From: Lysinibacillus_B sp042920265
GTDB taxonomy: Bacteria; Bacillota; Bacilli; Bacillales_A; Planococcaceae
Reading direction: 5' to 3'
Length of the DNA stretch: 64,000 nt
Assembly (NCBI RefSeq): GCF_042920265.1
Contig: NZ_JBDQZI010000014.1
Location: forward strand, 1 to 64,000
This document shows, piece by piece, positions 52,170 to 60,565 of this stretch (position 1 is the stretch's first letter; every line of letters begins with the position of its first letter). A program made the translations under genes and the position numbers. Under the pieces are notes generated by a model. That model was given only the letters and a program-made list of their open reading frames with translations. It did not search any database and was not told the origin of the DNA.

Positions 52170-54161
52170 CTATACTTTAAACTGATTTACCGCCTCACTT
52201 AATTGATCACTTAACTTCTCCAGCGTTTCGGCTGCATCCGTCACAGATTGGATGGCACGAAGCTGTTCATCTGTAGAGGCACTCACTTCCTCACAGGCTG
52301 CGGCTGTTTCTTGTGAAGTAGCCGCCATCATTTGGATTGTTTCCGTGACGTCGTCTTTGTGCGCTGCTACTTTTTGAATTTCTTCATATACCGAGTCAAT
52401 CGAATCCTGCATATTTGACATGAGCGTCGAGATTTCACTAAACGTTATTTCAGTGGCATTGACGACGTTGCCTTGTCGTAGGAAGTGTTCACGCGTTTCA
52501 CCCATTTGCTCCGTGACGAGTCGGGACTCTGCTTGTAGCTCTTGAACGGTCACTTTTACTTCTTCTGTCGAGCGTGCCGATTGTTCGGCAAGTTTACGCA
52601 CTTCTTCGGCGACGACTGCGAAGCCTTTGCCATGTTCCCCTGCACGTGCGGCTTCGATGCTTGCATTCAGTGCAAGTAGGTTTGTTTGTGAGGAGATTTC
52701 TGTAATAGTCTCCATGACACCGCCGATCGCTTTCACTTTATTTTCTAATGTGCTAATCACTTCAAACATCGATTGTAAGTTTCGCTCCCAATCGTTGAAG
52801 GACAGTTTCAGCTCGTGCATTTTAACTTGTCCATCGGTGTTCATTTCGCCGGTTTTCATTGCGATATCCGACATGATTCTAGCTTTCACTGTGATTTCGT
52901 TAATTTGCTGACCAAGTAAATCGGCCCGTTCAGTGACGGTTTCTGCGTCTGCCGCCGATTTGGAAGCACCTTGTGCAATTTCACTAACTGCGTGAGAGAC
53001 TTCGGTACTTGAAGCGCTTGTTTCTTGAGCAACCGCACTTAAACTTTCAGAGTTCGCTCGGACGTTTTCCACAGAGCCATTCACGACCGTAATAATGGTA
53101 TTCATATTGTCGATCATTGTGTTGAAATTCTCTCCAAGCTCCCCAATCTCATCTTTCGTTTTGATGTCGGAACGAACGGTCAAATCTCCTTTAGATACAG
53201 CATTCATCAGTGTTTTTAGTGTACTGATCGGTTTGATTGTCCGACTAATCACGAAATATAACACCGTAAATAAGACTACTAACGTAACTAGTGCTACTAA
53301 CAGCATGTTGTTTCGCAACTCTATTGCTGATGCGTTGATATTTTTACTCTCGTAGGTTGCGGCCACTTTCCAATTCAGTTCTGGAATCGTTGTAAAGAGC
53401 AACACTTTGTCGGCACCTTCATAATTATAATCAATGTTCCCGCTATTCTTACCGTCTGTATACATTTCCTTAATAAAAGGCAGTTCCATCATATTTTCAC
53501 CACTTAACGTCGGATGAACAATCGCAACCCCCTCTGGATCTAACAAAATTGGATATCCGTTGTAGCCAAGTTCCACTTCGAGAATAGTATTAGTAAGCGC
53601 AGATAGCTCTATGCTAATACCAATAACCCCTACAAGTTCTCCATTGCGCTGCACAGCTTTAGCTGCGGTAATCGCATAATCTCCCGTTGCGGCGTCAATG
53701 TATGGATTCGTCCAATAAACGGCATCAGGATTGCTGGCCGCGCCTTTATACCAACCGCGGCTTGTTGGATCAAAATCCGAACCTAAATCTACATATGGAA
53801 TGTGGATCATTTCTTTCGTTGGAAATGCAAAATAAATGAATGCCGCATCACTGTAGGTGTCTAAAAATTGGGAGAACTCTTTGTCAAGAACTGAGCTAGT
53901 ATCGTTTTTAGGCTTGTCTACTTCCATGAAACCATCGAAAGTACGAGAATTGGATAACTGGTCGATCCCTTTTTCATATTGTTCTAGATAATTTTTGATG
54001 GAGACGGACATCTGATTAACAAAGACCGTGCTTTGGTCGACCACACTTTCCTCCGTTTTATTTTTCATTTGCATGATACTGATTACGCTCATCGTTGAGA
54101 CACCGACAATAAACAGAATCATCACGATTAAAATAATTTTCGTTTTGACTGATTTATACAA
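52170..54161 (-). CDS. chemoreceptor with dCache sensor domain
   Basis: Chemotaxis receptor of 663 aa. One membrane helix at about residues 7-30, a double-Cache extracytoplasmic domain (about 35-280), a second helix (about 285-310), HAMP, and a signalling domain with TEISSQTNLLALNASIEAAR. The Cache domain has RGWYKGA and then YWTNPYIDAATGDYAITAAK; the R-x-W-Y plus later Tyr and Asp pattern is the one reported for amino-acid-binding dCache domains, so amino-acid sensing is likely. The start is TTG, with AGAGGA upstream. Monocistronic. Confidence 0.92.
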   Translation of the reverse strand: MYKSVKTKIILIVMILFIVGVSTMSVISIMQMKNKTEESVVDQSTVFVNQMSVSIKNYLEQYEKGIDQLSNSRTFDGFMEVDKPKNDTSSVLDKEFSQFLDTYSDAAFIYFAFPTKEMIHIPYVDLGSDFDPTSRGWYKGAASNPDAVYWTNPYIDAATGDYAITAAKAVQRNGELVGVIGISIELSALTNTILEVELGYNGYPILLDPEGVAIVHPTLSGENMMELPFIKEMYTDGKNSGNIDYNYEGADKVLLFTTIPELNWKVAATYESKNINASAIELRNNMLLVALVTLVVLFTVLYFVISRTIKPISTLKTLMNAVSKGDLTVRSDIKTKDEIGELGENFNTMIDNMNTIITVVNGSVENVRANSESLSAVAQETSASSTEVSHAVSEIAQGASKSAADAETVTERADLLGQQINEITVKARIMSDIAMKTGEMNTDGQVKMHELKLSFNDWERNLQSMFEVISTLENKVKAIGGVMETITEISSQTNLLALNASIEAARAGEHGKGFAVVAEEVRKLAEQSARSTEEVKVTVQELQAESRLVTEQMGETREHFLRQGNVVNATEITFSEISTLMSNMQDSIDSVYEEIQKVAAHKDDVTETIQMMAATSQETAAACEEVSASTDEQLRAIQSVTDAAETLEKLSDQLSEAVNQFKV

Positions 54162-54442
54162 ACTGAATCCTCTCTCTCTATTTGGATTTCAGTAATTATA
54201 ACACAATTTTCTGTTTTTTCTTTAAATTTTTTAGTCTATGTATTCATTTCTCTTATAATTCGTAATGTCAAACGATTTATTTTACATAATATTACATATA
54301 ACTTTCTACCCAAATATATCGTTTAAATGTTGAATTTTAACAACTCAATTTATATACTTTTTACGATGTGGTGGCAACATGAGGTGTGGGTACAGTGGTA
54401 GTTCGTGAAAAAACGTCATCTTGCATAAGCTAAAGTGACTGT

Positions 54443-54678
54443 ACAATAGTTTAAAAGAGGAAAGCGCAACAAAAAAACACCCAATTCAGAAAGGGCTAGA
54501 ACAAACTCAATCTGAATTGGATGCTTTAAAAGAATACCAAACTAAAAAAACTCCACTTAATGAAAAAATCAATATGAAGATGAAAATTACGCAGTATCTA
54601 CCGTCAAAAAGTTAAAGATATGCTTTCATTAGTTGAGCAGGGGTGTATGGGGCAATACACGAGATGTTGGTGGGTTTA
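54443..54678 (+). pseudogene. remnant of a coiled-coil gene, two frameshifts
   Basis: Rightward, three frames in succession carry protein-like sequence: LEQTQSELDALKEYQTKK then TPLNEKI; next YEDENYAVSTVKKLK; next DMLSLVEQGCMGQYTR. Together they read like the charged, coiled-coil end of one protein broken by two frameshifts. There is no start codon or ribosome site. I cannot name the parent family. Confidence 0.45.
54645..54678 (+). repeat. short GGCAACA-type repeat, copy 1
   Basis: TATGGGGCAATACACGAGAT followed by GTTGGTGGGTTTA. Related blocks are at 57067-57099 and 62734-62765, sharing TATG, GGCAA, and GGTGGGTTTA or a close variant at the end. Confidence 0.5.
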
Positions 54679-54679
54679 G

Positions 54680-55516
54680 CTATTTTAAATTAGCACTTAA
54701 AAATACATTTAAATAATTGTTAAACGGTACCGTATTTAATTCATTTTGCATATCGTTCCATTCGTAAAGCATTACATTAGAATCTAGGAAACTTGAAAGA
54801 TTAGGAATTATCTCAATCATTTCTAATATTAATTCATTTTTTGCTCTTTTCGACTTACTTGTCGAAGGGTTATTTTGAATAACAGTGCGTACAATTCCGA
54901 GCATGATGTCAATAAACTCGATTCCAAACTCTTTTCGTTTCGGAAAGTAATCTACTTCACTAATTCTATATCGTTCACCCCGATACAATGACTGTATATT
55001 TAGCTGCTCAAACATCGTAATTTTTAAATCTTTCTTATTACTGGATTCTTCAACAATTTGTCTACCTGAATAACTATTGTCATGTTCGATAAAAACAGAA
55101 GCATCGATATATGTATCTTGACCATATTTGCGAACTAAGCCGTATACTACTCTTTCAGGTAATTTCGTGTAAATGGTATGATTCGTTATTTCGGGATAAT
55201 AGTCTTTTATGGGCTTAGCCATTTCTTCAAATTTATTCATTTTATATGAAATAACATTGATCTTAATAAGTTTTGAGTATTTCATTAATTGTGCAACCAA
55301 CGTTTTAATTCTTCTTTTTGCGGCTCCATCGCCTGTATATTCAGTCCAATGAATTGGATTCTTACCCTCTTTAATTAATTCATATAATGGTTTCATTGTT
55401 TCATGTTCATAACATGTAGCTGGTATTAAGGCGGCGCCCATTAAATTAGGATAATCCTTATCTTTTCCACTTTCATCAAAAAATATTTTTACTTTGTGTG
55501 GGTATTCCTTCGACAT
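54680..55516 (-). CDS. DUF3800 domain protein
   Basis: Cytoplasmic 278-aa protein. VKIFFDESGKDKDYPNLMGA at the start and KEFGIEFIDIMLGIVR near residue 195 are the acidic motifs of DUF3800, a family with an RNase H-like fold common on mobile and accessory DNA. No function is established that I know. AGAGGTGAT precedes the ATG. A candidate structured RNA is encoded divergently right upstream, and a candidate leftward promoter (extended TGTTATAAT, 55588-55596) lies inside that RNA gene. Confidence 0.85.
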   Translation of the reverse strand: MSKEYPHKVKIFFDESGKDKDYPNLMGAALIPATCYEHETMKPLYELIKEGKNPIHWTEYTGDGAAKRRIKTLVAQLMKYSKLIKINVISYKMNKFEEMAKPIKDYYPEITNHTIYTKLPERVVYGLVRKYGQDTYIDASVFIEHDNSYSGRQIVEESSNKKDLKITMFEQLNIQSLYRGERYRISEVDYFPKRKEFGIEFIDIMLGIVRTVIQNNPSTSKSKRAKNELILEMIEIIPNLSSFLDSNVMLYEWNDMQNELNTVPFNNYLNVFLSANLK

Positions 55517-55541
55517 ATTATCACCTCTAATGCATCAGTAA

Positions 55542-55570
55542 TTGATTTATTACATATAATTTGTTATAAT
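55542..55570 (+). promoter_or_regulatory. promoter of candidate structured RNA
   Basis: TTGATT (55542-55547), 17 bases, TATAAT (55565-55570), with an extended TG at 55562-55563. The predicted start, 6-7 bases after the -10 box, falls at 55576-55577, exactly where the closing stem of the RNA begins. Confidence 0.8.
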
Positions 55571-55575
55571 AAGTG

Positions 55576-55718
55576 TACATTTAAAGTATTATAACATGAA
55601 ATTGACCACGCTATTGTAGTTTGTGACATGTTATAAAATGCTTACTATTGACCGCGCTGTTGTAGTCTGTAGTAGCATTATAATTTAAATGTATGCTTCC
55701 TTTTGGGAAGTTTTTTTT
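55576..55718 (+). ncRNA. candidate structured RNA with twin hairpins next to DUF3800
   Basis: A 143-base unit with promoter in front and terminator behind. Closing stem P1: 55576-55585 with 55684-55693 (TACATTTAAA / TTTAAATGTA, perfect). P2: 55589-55598 with 55627-55636 (TTATAACATG / CATGTTATAA, perfect). P3: 55637-55642 plus 55644-55646 with 55674-55679 plus 55671-55673. Each hairpin holds the same 23-base loop motif (55602-55624 and 55648-55670; three transitions differ), at a 46-base period. Terminator: CTTCC-TTTTG-GGAAG then eight T (55696-55718). RNA motifs named after DUF3800 have, as I recall, been predicted near such genes, but I cannot tell whether this is one. Confidence 0.75.
55696..55718 (+). 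terminator. terminator of candidate structured RNA
   Basis: CTTCC (55696-55700) and GGAAG (55706-55710) form a tight stem followed by eight T. Clear rightward intrinsic terminator although no protein gene lies before it. Confidence 0.9.
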
Positions 55719-55820
55719 ATGTTTTTTTTCAGTGAGTATTTTGATAGGGAGACATTTGAAAAATGCCTCCACTAACTATAAATAAGTTTATATGTGAAAG
55801 ATGTTTTTTCAAACCGTTTT

Positions 55821-56672
55821 CTACTGTTCTAGTCCCGCTATCCCAAAGCCTCCAGGTCCAGCATGGGTGGAAATCATTGCACCTGCTTGCATCCACGTGA
55901 CATTTTTAAAACCTGTTTCCTTTGCAATTTCCTCCATTCGTCTCTTAATACTTTCATCAAGTCCGATAGAGTAGATCAAATACAGCTGTTTTCGATCAAT
56001 GTCGTATTCGTTTAAGTAATCACGCATCAGTTTTTCCGCAACGATGCTCATATTCCCACGATATTTTCTAGTTGACACAAGCTTTCCTTCTTTTAATTCG
56101 ATGCACGGCTTTATTTTTAACAATGATCCTCCAATATAAGCAATGTTACTTACCCGTCCACCCGCTCTTAGAAAGTCTAAACTGCCAGGAATGAAAGCTA
56201 GCCTTGTTTTAGGAACGACGGCTTCTATTTTTTCTATTAAGTGCACATGGTCAATGGACGGTTCTTCCTCAAGCAGTGTGACTGCATACATCACGATGGC
56301 ACCTAATCCACCTGTCACGTTTAGCGTATCAATTAGGAAAAGATCTTCAAAATCTTCCGCTGCAATTAACGCACTTTGAAAGGAAGCAGATGCTTTTGAC
56401 GTATAGCCAATGTGAATAATGATGCTATCAGGAAAATTCATTCTAATTTTTGTAAATAAATCATGATACTCATGTACATTCGTTGCAGCTGTAGATGGTA
56501 TTTTCTTGGTGCGACTATGATACTCAAACACTTCTTCTACCGATAGCTCACCATCTAAATAATCCTTCCCATCCATAATGACGTGCATCGGTACTACTTG
56601 AATTTGATATTTTTCAACCAGGTCCTTCGGTAAATCCGCTCCACTCTCTGTCGATAAAATAATCCTTCTCAT
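55821..56672 (-). CDS. DegV family fatty-acid-binding protein
   Basis: Cytoplasmic DegV-fold protein of 283 aa; the family binds a fatty acid and in Firmicutes (FakB) presents it to the kinase FakA for phosphorylation. The N-terminus IILSTESGADLPKDLVEKYQ, PSTAATNVHEYHDLF and the mid-protein FLRAGGRVSNIAYIGGSLLK match the family. AGGAATG precedes the ATG. Monocistronic. Confidence 0.9.
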   Translation of the reverse strand: MRRIILSTESGADLPKDLVEKYQIQVVPMHVIMDGKDYLDGELSVEEVFEYHSRTKKIPSTAATNVHEYHDLFTKIRMNFPDSIIIHIGYTSKASASFQSALIAAEDFEDLFLIDTLNVTGGLGAIVMYAVTLLEEEPSIDHVHLIEKIEAVVPKTRLAFIPGSLDFLRAGGRVSNIAYIGGSLLKIKPCIELKEGKLVSTRKYRGNMSIVAEKLMRDYLNEYDIDRKQLYLIYSIGLDESIKRRMEEIAKETGFKNVTWMQAGAMISTHAGPGGFGIAGLEQ

Positions 56673-56969
56673 TGTACATTCCTTCCAATCAACGCAACCA
56701 TTCCTGCGTATTTATTTTGATTTATTCTAAATATACACTAAATGGGTAAATTATCCATTATAATACTCGGAAAATTGATTCGTGAAATGGCATATCAACA
56801 TTCTCGACAAAAATTATAGGGGGTTTTAGAGGCCACACTACGTTAGACAAATAAAGTAAGGTCTATTAAGGCTGGACCATCATGTAACATCATCTATTGT
56901 TTCTTTAATTAATTTTACGATACTTACTTCCCACTATTTTACATGGTTTAAACCTAGAATTAATATAAA

Positions 56970-57015
56970 AGCAGACGGGTTAGAAATGCATCATCGCACC
57001 TCTAAACTGTCTGCT
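56970..57015. repeat. hairpin repeat family, copy D
   Basis: AGCAGAC (56970-56976) pairs with GTCTGCT (57009-57015), and the inner arm TTAGAAATGC faces GCACCTCTAAA. It lacks the CCAA segment found in copies C and E. Confidence 0.8.
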
Positions 57016-57066
57016 TGTTTACTTTATTTCATTAAGCTTCAACTATGCGACTGCCTTACAATATGC

Positions 57067-57099
57067 TATGTGGCAACATATAGGGTGCTGGTGGGTTTA
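57067..57099 (+). repeat. short GGCAACA-type repeat, copy 2
   Basis: TATGTGGCAACATATAG then GGTGCTGGTGGGTTTA. Best-preserved copy of the three. Confidence 0.5.
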
Positions 57100-57162
57100 A
57101 TAGCAAACAGGACTAGAAAATGTGTTAGTCTCCTGTCATTGTTATTATCTTTAGGCGAATGT

Positions 57163-58017
57163 CTAACTATGCATTAATGCACCATTAGGCTTTGGTAACT
57201 CTTGCTCTGTTATTTGATTCATTTTACAAAAATGTTTAAAAAATTGTTGTGCTAGCTCGCGTTCCTTTGGATCACTTTTTAACGAAACTATATCAAGTAA
57301 AATTTGGGCCATCCATAAATTATCAAAATAACGATATTTGCCGGTATTCCATGACATTGTTTGAGGGGATTTTTTGTTCATGTAATATTTCCAGAAAAGT
57401 AACTGATCCGATTCCTGTTCCGTAAGTTGAAGCTTGTATTTTGAATGAGCAGGAACATTTCCATCTTCACAAAGCTTACCGATAAAATCTTCATTTACCA
57501 TATAGACACCTAATATACGTCTATCTTTTTCAGGCTTGCTGGCATCTATTGCCGTTAACAGGACAGCGCTATTTTGGTGCAAGCGGCTCGGCTTGTTTGG
57601 CTTCCCTTTGTTATTTCCACTTTTGATTGCGCCCGAAAAAACGTTCCACTCTGAAAAAGCATGATTCTGCTCTTCCATGTCACACCAAAAAACCATTTGT
57701 GATTCTGGATGAAGTTTATGATGTTTCATCAATTTTTCGTGTTCCAAGCGAAGTTCCAGTTTTTTTCGTTGTTGTTTTCTTTCCTCTTCCTTCTTCCATT
57801 CAACCTCTTTTCGTTCCATTTCCCGCTTTTGTATAATCTTATCAAGTGAACTAGCATCACTTTTATCCTGTAGTTTCAGATGCTTTTCAAATGCATCCGG
57901 GAAAACAAACATTTTATTTTCCGATGCAAAATGTATTTCAATAATAGAATCATTTTGTTTAACTATACTCCCCATGCCAAAAAGCTTGTGTGTGACTTTC
58001 TTATTAATTAGATTCAT
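57163..58017 (-). CDS. unrecognised protein with Tudor-like N-terminus and coiled coil
   Basis: A 284-aa protein I cannot place. Residues 1-45 (NKKVTHKLFGMGSIVKQNDS, then IIEIHFASENKMFVFP) look like the small beta barrel found at the end of PcrA/UvrD-type helicases. Residues 60-97 are a highly charged Lys/Glu coiled coil. Residues 105-280 form a globular domain starting MVFWCDMEEQNHAFSEWNVF, with SGAIKSGNNKGKPNKPSRL, and a conserved-looking RRILGVYMVNEDFIGK. GGAGGG lies before the ATG. A hairpin with a leftward T-tract (58077-58129) stands 60 bases upstream. No neighbours suggest a role. Confidence 0.65.
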   Translation of the reverse strand: MNLINKKVTHKLFGMGSIVKQNDSIIEIHFASENKMFVFPDAFEKHLKLQDKSDASSLDKIIQKREMERKEVEWKKEEERKQQRKKLELRLEHEKLMKHHKLHPESQMVFWCDMEEQNHAFSEWNVFSGAIKSGNNKGKPNKPSRLHQNSAVLLTAIDASKPEKDRRILGVYMVNEDFIGKLCEDGNVPAHSKYKLQLTEQESDQLLFWKYYMNKKSPQTMSWNTGKYRYFDNLWMAQILLDIVSLKSDPKERELAQQFFKHFCKMNQITEQELPKPNGALMHS

Positions 58018-58065
58018 TATTCTAGCCCTCCTTGTAAATGTTTGATTTTTTTATTTTTCCCAAAA

Positions 58066-58129
58066 ACGATATAAAAAAACGTATCCAAATTCTATCTGTA
58101 AAAAAGGCAGCTGAATTCGAAATACGTTT
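58066..58129 (-). terminator. leader hairpin upstream of 57163-58017 gene
   Basis: AAACGTAT (58077-58084) pairs with ATACGTTT (58122-58129), with AATTC (58088-58092) and GAATT (58113-58117) inside. Leftward it runs into TTTTTTATATCG. It lies before the gene, so it could be an attenuator or the terminator of an upstream leftward message. Confidence 0.55.
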
Positions 58130-58298
58130 CAAAAAATAATCCTAAGACTATTATAACATTTTTTTATAAATTCACAAATTTATTATTGACAACACATTTC
58201 AAAGAGAGGTAAAATAAAATTTTATTCTCCATAAAACTTTAAATTAACTATGAAGTAAAGTTATAATACGAACCATATTAGCTCACTTTAATAATAAA

Positions 58299-58348
58299 AG
58301 CAGACGGCCAATTAGAGGTGCGATACCAGCACTTCTAAACCGTCTGCT
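58299..58348. repeat. hairpin repeat family, copy E
   Basis: AGCAGACGG (58299-58307) pairs with CCGTCTGCT (58340-58348). Inner arm TTAGAGGTGC pairs with GCACTTCTAA. Clearest copy. The right flank to about 58450 matches the flank of copy C. Confidence 0.9.
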
Positions 58349-58542
58349 TTTTATATTTCAACGAATATTAAATTAGCTATTCCACAAAAACACATCTTAA
58401 TAAAAGCTCTGTTCAAAAACACTTAAATGAGATTTAGTCAGCTAGTTCAAGCCAAGCAACCACTTCACAAAGTGGTGAGTGCTCACTGTGGACACAAAAT
58501 TATAACAGAGATGTAGTGGATTCACCAAAAGCATATATTTAA

Positions 58543-58710
58543 ATTACTCCCAACACCCGAAACACTGAATCAATCCAATCTGCGGAAAACACTGGTTGCA
58601 CTTTCACCAACAAAACAGGTGAAACTGTTTGTAAGTCCATCACAGATGATGCAGGAATAAATTCTTTCTTTGTCCCTCTTCCATATGAAATCTGTATTTC
58701 ATGCAAATAA
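58543..58710 (+). pseudogene. possible fragment of a secreted beta-sandwich protein
   Basis: A 55-codon open stretch ending in TAA, preceded directly by a stop and lacking any start. CTFTNKTGETVCKS and DDAGINSFFVPLPYE read like a Cna-B or carboxypeptidase-regulatory-like repeat. It may equally be chance in this AT-rich sequence. Confidence 0.25.
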
Positions 58711-59098
58711 TCTAATCTGTTCAGCTTGGAGGTGCGTCCGCTTATTATTACGGTCCATATAAATGAGACCGTTGAACGCCTCCTCTTTGCCTAACATGAG
58801 AAACCATTCAATTGAATACTTCTTTTAAATCGAAATTACCGTCAGCGAAATTTTCGTATATACTTTATTATCAGTGAAAACACTTTTAACAGCGAAAGAA
58901 TATGTAATAACACTTATAGCCATTAAGAGACTTCCATTTTTACCCAATATTTGCACCTTGGGCAGGTTATTTATTCATTCCTATAAAAAGCTCTACACAA
59001 AATTCTCTTACATAGGGCTTACTCAATGCACTTCCATAAATCGTAATATTTGATTGTGCAACCGGTGCAGATTGTTCATTTTTCCACACTTCCCTTAG

Positions 59099-60565
59099 TT
59101 ATAACTCACAAATCCTCACTTTCACATGCGCTCCACCAATTTCTCGGTTATTGACGGTAATTTCTCCTCCGTGCTTCTTTACAATTTCCTTTGCAATATA
59201 TAATCCTAAGCCTAAGAGTCCATTAACTCCTGATTTCTTACTTTCTTCCTGATAATATTTATCGAACACATATTGTTTCTTTTCACTAGAAAAACCAGGG
59301 CCATTATCGAAAATGTCAAACAAAATACTTCGGTCTGGATTCATCGTAATAATCCATGCAATTTTTCCATTAGCAGGTGTGTAACGAATACTATTCGTCA
59401 CAATATTATCAAGCACTTGAGAAATTCTCTCTTGATCAATTACTCTCATATATATTTCATCTTCATTAACCATTTGATATTGAAAGTCGATGCATTTCTT
59501 TACACACAGCCGTTGATATTCTTCTGCTTTTATTTGCACAAATTGATTAATCGATGTTTGTTTCGGATTTAGAGTGAACGTCGGCTTCTCAATAAGCGCC
59601 ATTTCATTTAACTCCGCTATTAAATGGCTCGCATAATTTGTGTTTCTAATAATCGTTTGTAAATATGGCTCTAATCGCTCTTGTCGCCTTTTTCTACTTT
59701 CTAATAGCCCTTCCGCATGACCTTGAATAATCGTTAAAGGATTTCGTAAATCATGGGAAATAGCTGCTATCATCTCTCTTCGCTCTTTCTCTAGCTGAAG
59801 TTGACGGTTCAGTGAATCTTTCAATGCTGACCTCATTTCTTCAAAAGCTTGCGCTAGTTGTTCCAATTCAACAGAATAATTAATCACTGGTAAAGTGAAA
59901 TCTAAATCCTGTTCTTTTATTTTTTTTGTACTTTCAATCATTTCATTAAACGGTCGTTCAAACTCCCGACTTAGCCTTTTCCCAGAGAAATAAGAAAAAA
60001 GATAAAAAAACTTGAATGGTGCGATAACCAAAAGAAGAACCATACTACAAAACAGAATCAGCCATTTATTATGAGGATTTGAAGTGAGCAAGCTAAGTCC
60101 ATACTTAAAAACAACAGCTCCTTGAAGTATTCCTTGTTCATTCTGAATGGGATAGAATTTGATAAAACCTCCACCTTGTGTTGTGACACCTGTTGCAATG
60201 TTTCGCTTTAATTCCTCCCCGTTATCTACCAACTTAGTCTGGTAAGTACCATAAATAATCTGACCGTCTAAATCCATCACTTGATAATCAATCCCCTCTA
60301 TAGGAATGACTCTTTCTAATCGATCTTGACTATTAGAAAAAAGTATAGACTCCCCAACCTCATCAATATATTTTTCAATAGTAGGTAGTTGCTGTTCATA
60401 ATAGTTAGCAGGGTTTAGCTTATTCGTCGAAAACAACATACTCATAGAAAAAACTAATAATAACCACGTTAGAATGGTAGCTACAATACTCTTAAATAAA
60501 ACAAAGTGAAATGAAGTGATAAATCTCCTCCGTAATGTCTGATTATTTCGATTCACTTTTCCCAT
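59099..60565 (-). CDS. sensor histidine kinase
   Basis: Membrane kinase of 488 aa. Helices at about residues 22-45 and 166-190 flank a 120-residue external sensor with YYEQQLPTIEKYIDEVGES. A HAMP-like segment follows. H271 in AAISHDLRNPLTII is phosphorylated. NIVTNSIRYTPANG, DNGPGFSSEK and GLLGLGLYIAKEIVKKHGG form the ATP site. I start at ATG 60565, six bases after AAGAGG; it overlaps the regulator gene by 13 bases. The signal is unknown. Confidence 0.9.
   Translation of the reverse strand: MGKVNRNNQTLRRRFITSFHFVLFKSIVATILTWLLLVFSMSMLFSTNKLNPANYYEQQLPTIEKYIDEVGESILFSNSQDRLERVIPIEGIDYQVMDLDGQIIYGTYQTKLVDNGEELKRNIATGVTTQGGGFIKFYPIQNEQGILQGAVVFKYGLSLLTSNPHNKWLILFCSMVLLLVIAPFKFFYLFSYFSGKRLSREFERPFNEMIESTKKIKEQDLDFTLPVINYSVELEQLAQAFEEMRSALKDSLNRQLQLEKERREMIAAISHDLRNPLTIIQGHAEGLLESRKRRQERLEPYLQTIIRNTNYASHLIAELNEMALIEKPTFTLNPKQTSINQFVQIKAEEYQRLCVKKCIDFQYQMVNEDEIYMRVIDQERISQVLDNIVTNSIRYTPANGKIAWIITMNPDRSILFDIFDNGPGFSSEKKQYVFDKYYQEESKKSGVNGLLGLGLYIAKEIVKKHGGEITVNNREIGGAHVKVRICEL

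Larger units (their letters stand above)
54162..54679. other. gap with gene remnant
   Basis: Left part is the AT-rich promoter region of the dCache receptor. Right part (54443-54678) is a frameshifted remnant annotated separately, ending in the short repeat motif at 54645-54678. No intact gene. Confidence 0.55.
56673..57162. other. gap with hairpin copy D and short repeat
   Basis: No supported gene. It contains copy D of the hairpin family and the second short GGCAACA-type repeat. A 63-codon rightward frame (56986-57177) crosses both repeats and has no ribosome site. Confidence 0.6.
58018..59098. other. 1.08-kb gap with repeat and remnants
   Basis: Contains the leader hairpin above, copy E of the hairpin family, and a rightward open stretch 58543-58710 without start (NTGCTFTNKTGETVCKS and ITDDAGINSFFVPLPYE), which looks like a fragment of a secreted beta-sandwich protein. 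Leftward protein-like fragments also occur at about 58820-59085 but are too short to trust. Confidence 0.5.

Noticed and set aside
55589..55690. Possible CRISPR remnant, two similar 23-base blocks 46 bases apart
   Set aside because: Only two units, each enclosed in its own hairpin stem, with promoter, closing stem and terminator. There are no cas genes. A structured RNA explains it better.
56986..57177. Rightward 63-codon frame
   Set aside because: It crosses hairpin copy D and a short repeat, has no ribosome site, and overlaps the end of the leftward gene at 57163.
58820..59085. Leftward protein-like fragments behind the histidine kinase
   Set aside because: Two short frames (about 37 and 44 codons) with stops between and no start. 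Too weak to call even as a remnant.
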